6,293 bases of DNA from Methanomicrobiales archaeon (GTDB taxonomy: Archaea; Halobacteriota; Methanomicrobia; Methanomicrobiales; Methanospirillaceae). The stretch spans positions 1-6,293 of the forward strand of contig JADGNL010000164.1 in NCBI GenBank assembly GCA_017883495.1. The letters run 5' to 3'. Shown here one piece after another: positions 5,996-6,293 of this stretch. The translations under genes and the position numbers were made by a program. Positions within the stretch are counted from its first letter, which is position 1. Each line of letters starts with the position of its first letter. The notes under the pieces are model-generated. The model made no database searches and was not told where the DNA came from. It worked only from the letters and a program-made list of their open reading frames with translations.

Positions 5996-6293
5996 ATGAC
6001 CTGTACGATCATCGTCGGCGGTTTCTTTGGAGACGAGGGGAAGGGAAAGATAGTCGCGCATATCGCTCACCAGGACCGGCCCACGATCATCGCGCGAGGG
6101 GGCGTCGGCCCGAACGCCGGGCACACGGTCCAGGTCGGCGACCGGCAGTACGGCGTCCGGATGGTTCCCTCGGGCTTCGTCTACCCCGATGCACGCCTCT
6201 GCATCGGCGCCGGGGTGCTCGTCGACCCGCGCGTCCTGATCGCGGAGCTCGACCAGGTGAACGCGCACGACCGGTGCTTCGTCGACTTCCGAT
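5996..6293 (+). CDS. purA: Adenylosuccinate synthetase, N-terminal part (3' truncated by window edge)
   Basis: The first 99 residues are visible; the frame is still open at the right edge. PurA makes adenylosuccinate from IMP and aspartate with GTP, the first committed step to AMP, in the cytoplasm. The glycine-rich GTP/IMP loop reads GGFFGDEGKGK (residues 8-18), with the catalytic-base Asp13; RGGVGPNAGHTV (34-45) carries the conserved NAGHT with His43. VRMVPSGFVYPDARLCIGAGVLVDP follows as in the family. ATG 5996 gives the short MTCTIIVGG N-terminus typical of archaeal PurA. An in-frame ATG at 5981 would add five residues (MYDRI), and it coincides with the predicted transcription start, so it cannot be excluded. 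Only a weak AGGAT (5990-5994), too close to ATG 5996, resembles a Shine-Dalgarno. It has its own TATA-like promoter and looks independent of the fwd operon. Confidence 0.94.
   Translation, partial: MTCTIIVGGFFGDEGKGKIVAHIAHQDRPTIIARGGVGPNAGHTVQVGDRQYGVRMVPSGFVYPDARLCIGAGVLVDPRVLIAELDQVNAHDRCFVDFR

Noticed and set aside
3821..6268. Open frame of 815 codons on the minus strand
   Set aside because: It lies antisense to fwdA, fwdC and purA, is dominated by Arg, Val, Asp, Leu and His, and has no recognisable domain. High third-position GC in the sense genes removes stop codons from the opposite strand.

Overview
The window is high-GC DNA (roughly two thirds G+C by eye) with seven genes, all on the + strand, from a methanogenic or closely related archaeon. 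Every gene before the intergenic gap belongs to the hydrogenotrophic methanogenesis core. An hdrA-mvhD pair joined to formylmethanofuran dehydrogenase genes, the high GC and an archaeal short-N-terminus adenylosuccinate synthetase together suggest an order Methanomicrobiales member (Methanoculleus-like). That placement is inference; no rRNA or other marker gene is present.

Layout: 1-921 is the 3' part of hdrA, entering from the left edge. Then come mvhD (921-1370), fwdD (1384-1782), fwdB (1786-3141), fwdA (3146-4852) and fwdC (4862-5764). Stop and start codons overlap by one base or are 3-13 bases apart, and most starts have a Shine-Dalgarno sequence, so this reads as one translationally coupled operon whose promoter lies upstream of the window. 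A T-tract just after fwdC is a likely terminator. A 231-base intergenic region (5765-5995) follows, with short repeats, small inverted repeats and a TATA-like promoter. Last is the 5' end of purA, which runs off the right edge.

How the genes work together: HdrA is the FAD-containing electron-bifurcating subunit of heterodisulfide reductase. MvhD passes electrons to it from a hydrogenase or formate dehydrogenase. The low-potential electrons from bifurcation are needed by formylmethanofuran dehydrogenase: FwdB and FwdD reduce CO2 to formate at a W or Mo bis-pterin site, FwdA condenses formate with methanofuran, and FwdC is the beta-helical subunit. Linking hdrA-mvhD to fwdDBAC therefore places the last and first steps of methanogenesis in one transcript, consistent with the Hdr-Fmd supercomplexes known in methanogens. 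The ferredoxin subunits (FwdF/FwdG), HdrB and HdrC are not in the window.

The window is largely a well-understood metabolic locus. I found no clear new system. The least explained parts are the repeat-bearing fwdC-purA intergenic region and the choice of purA start and transcript type.
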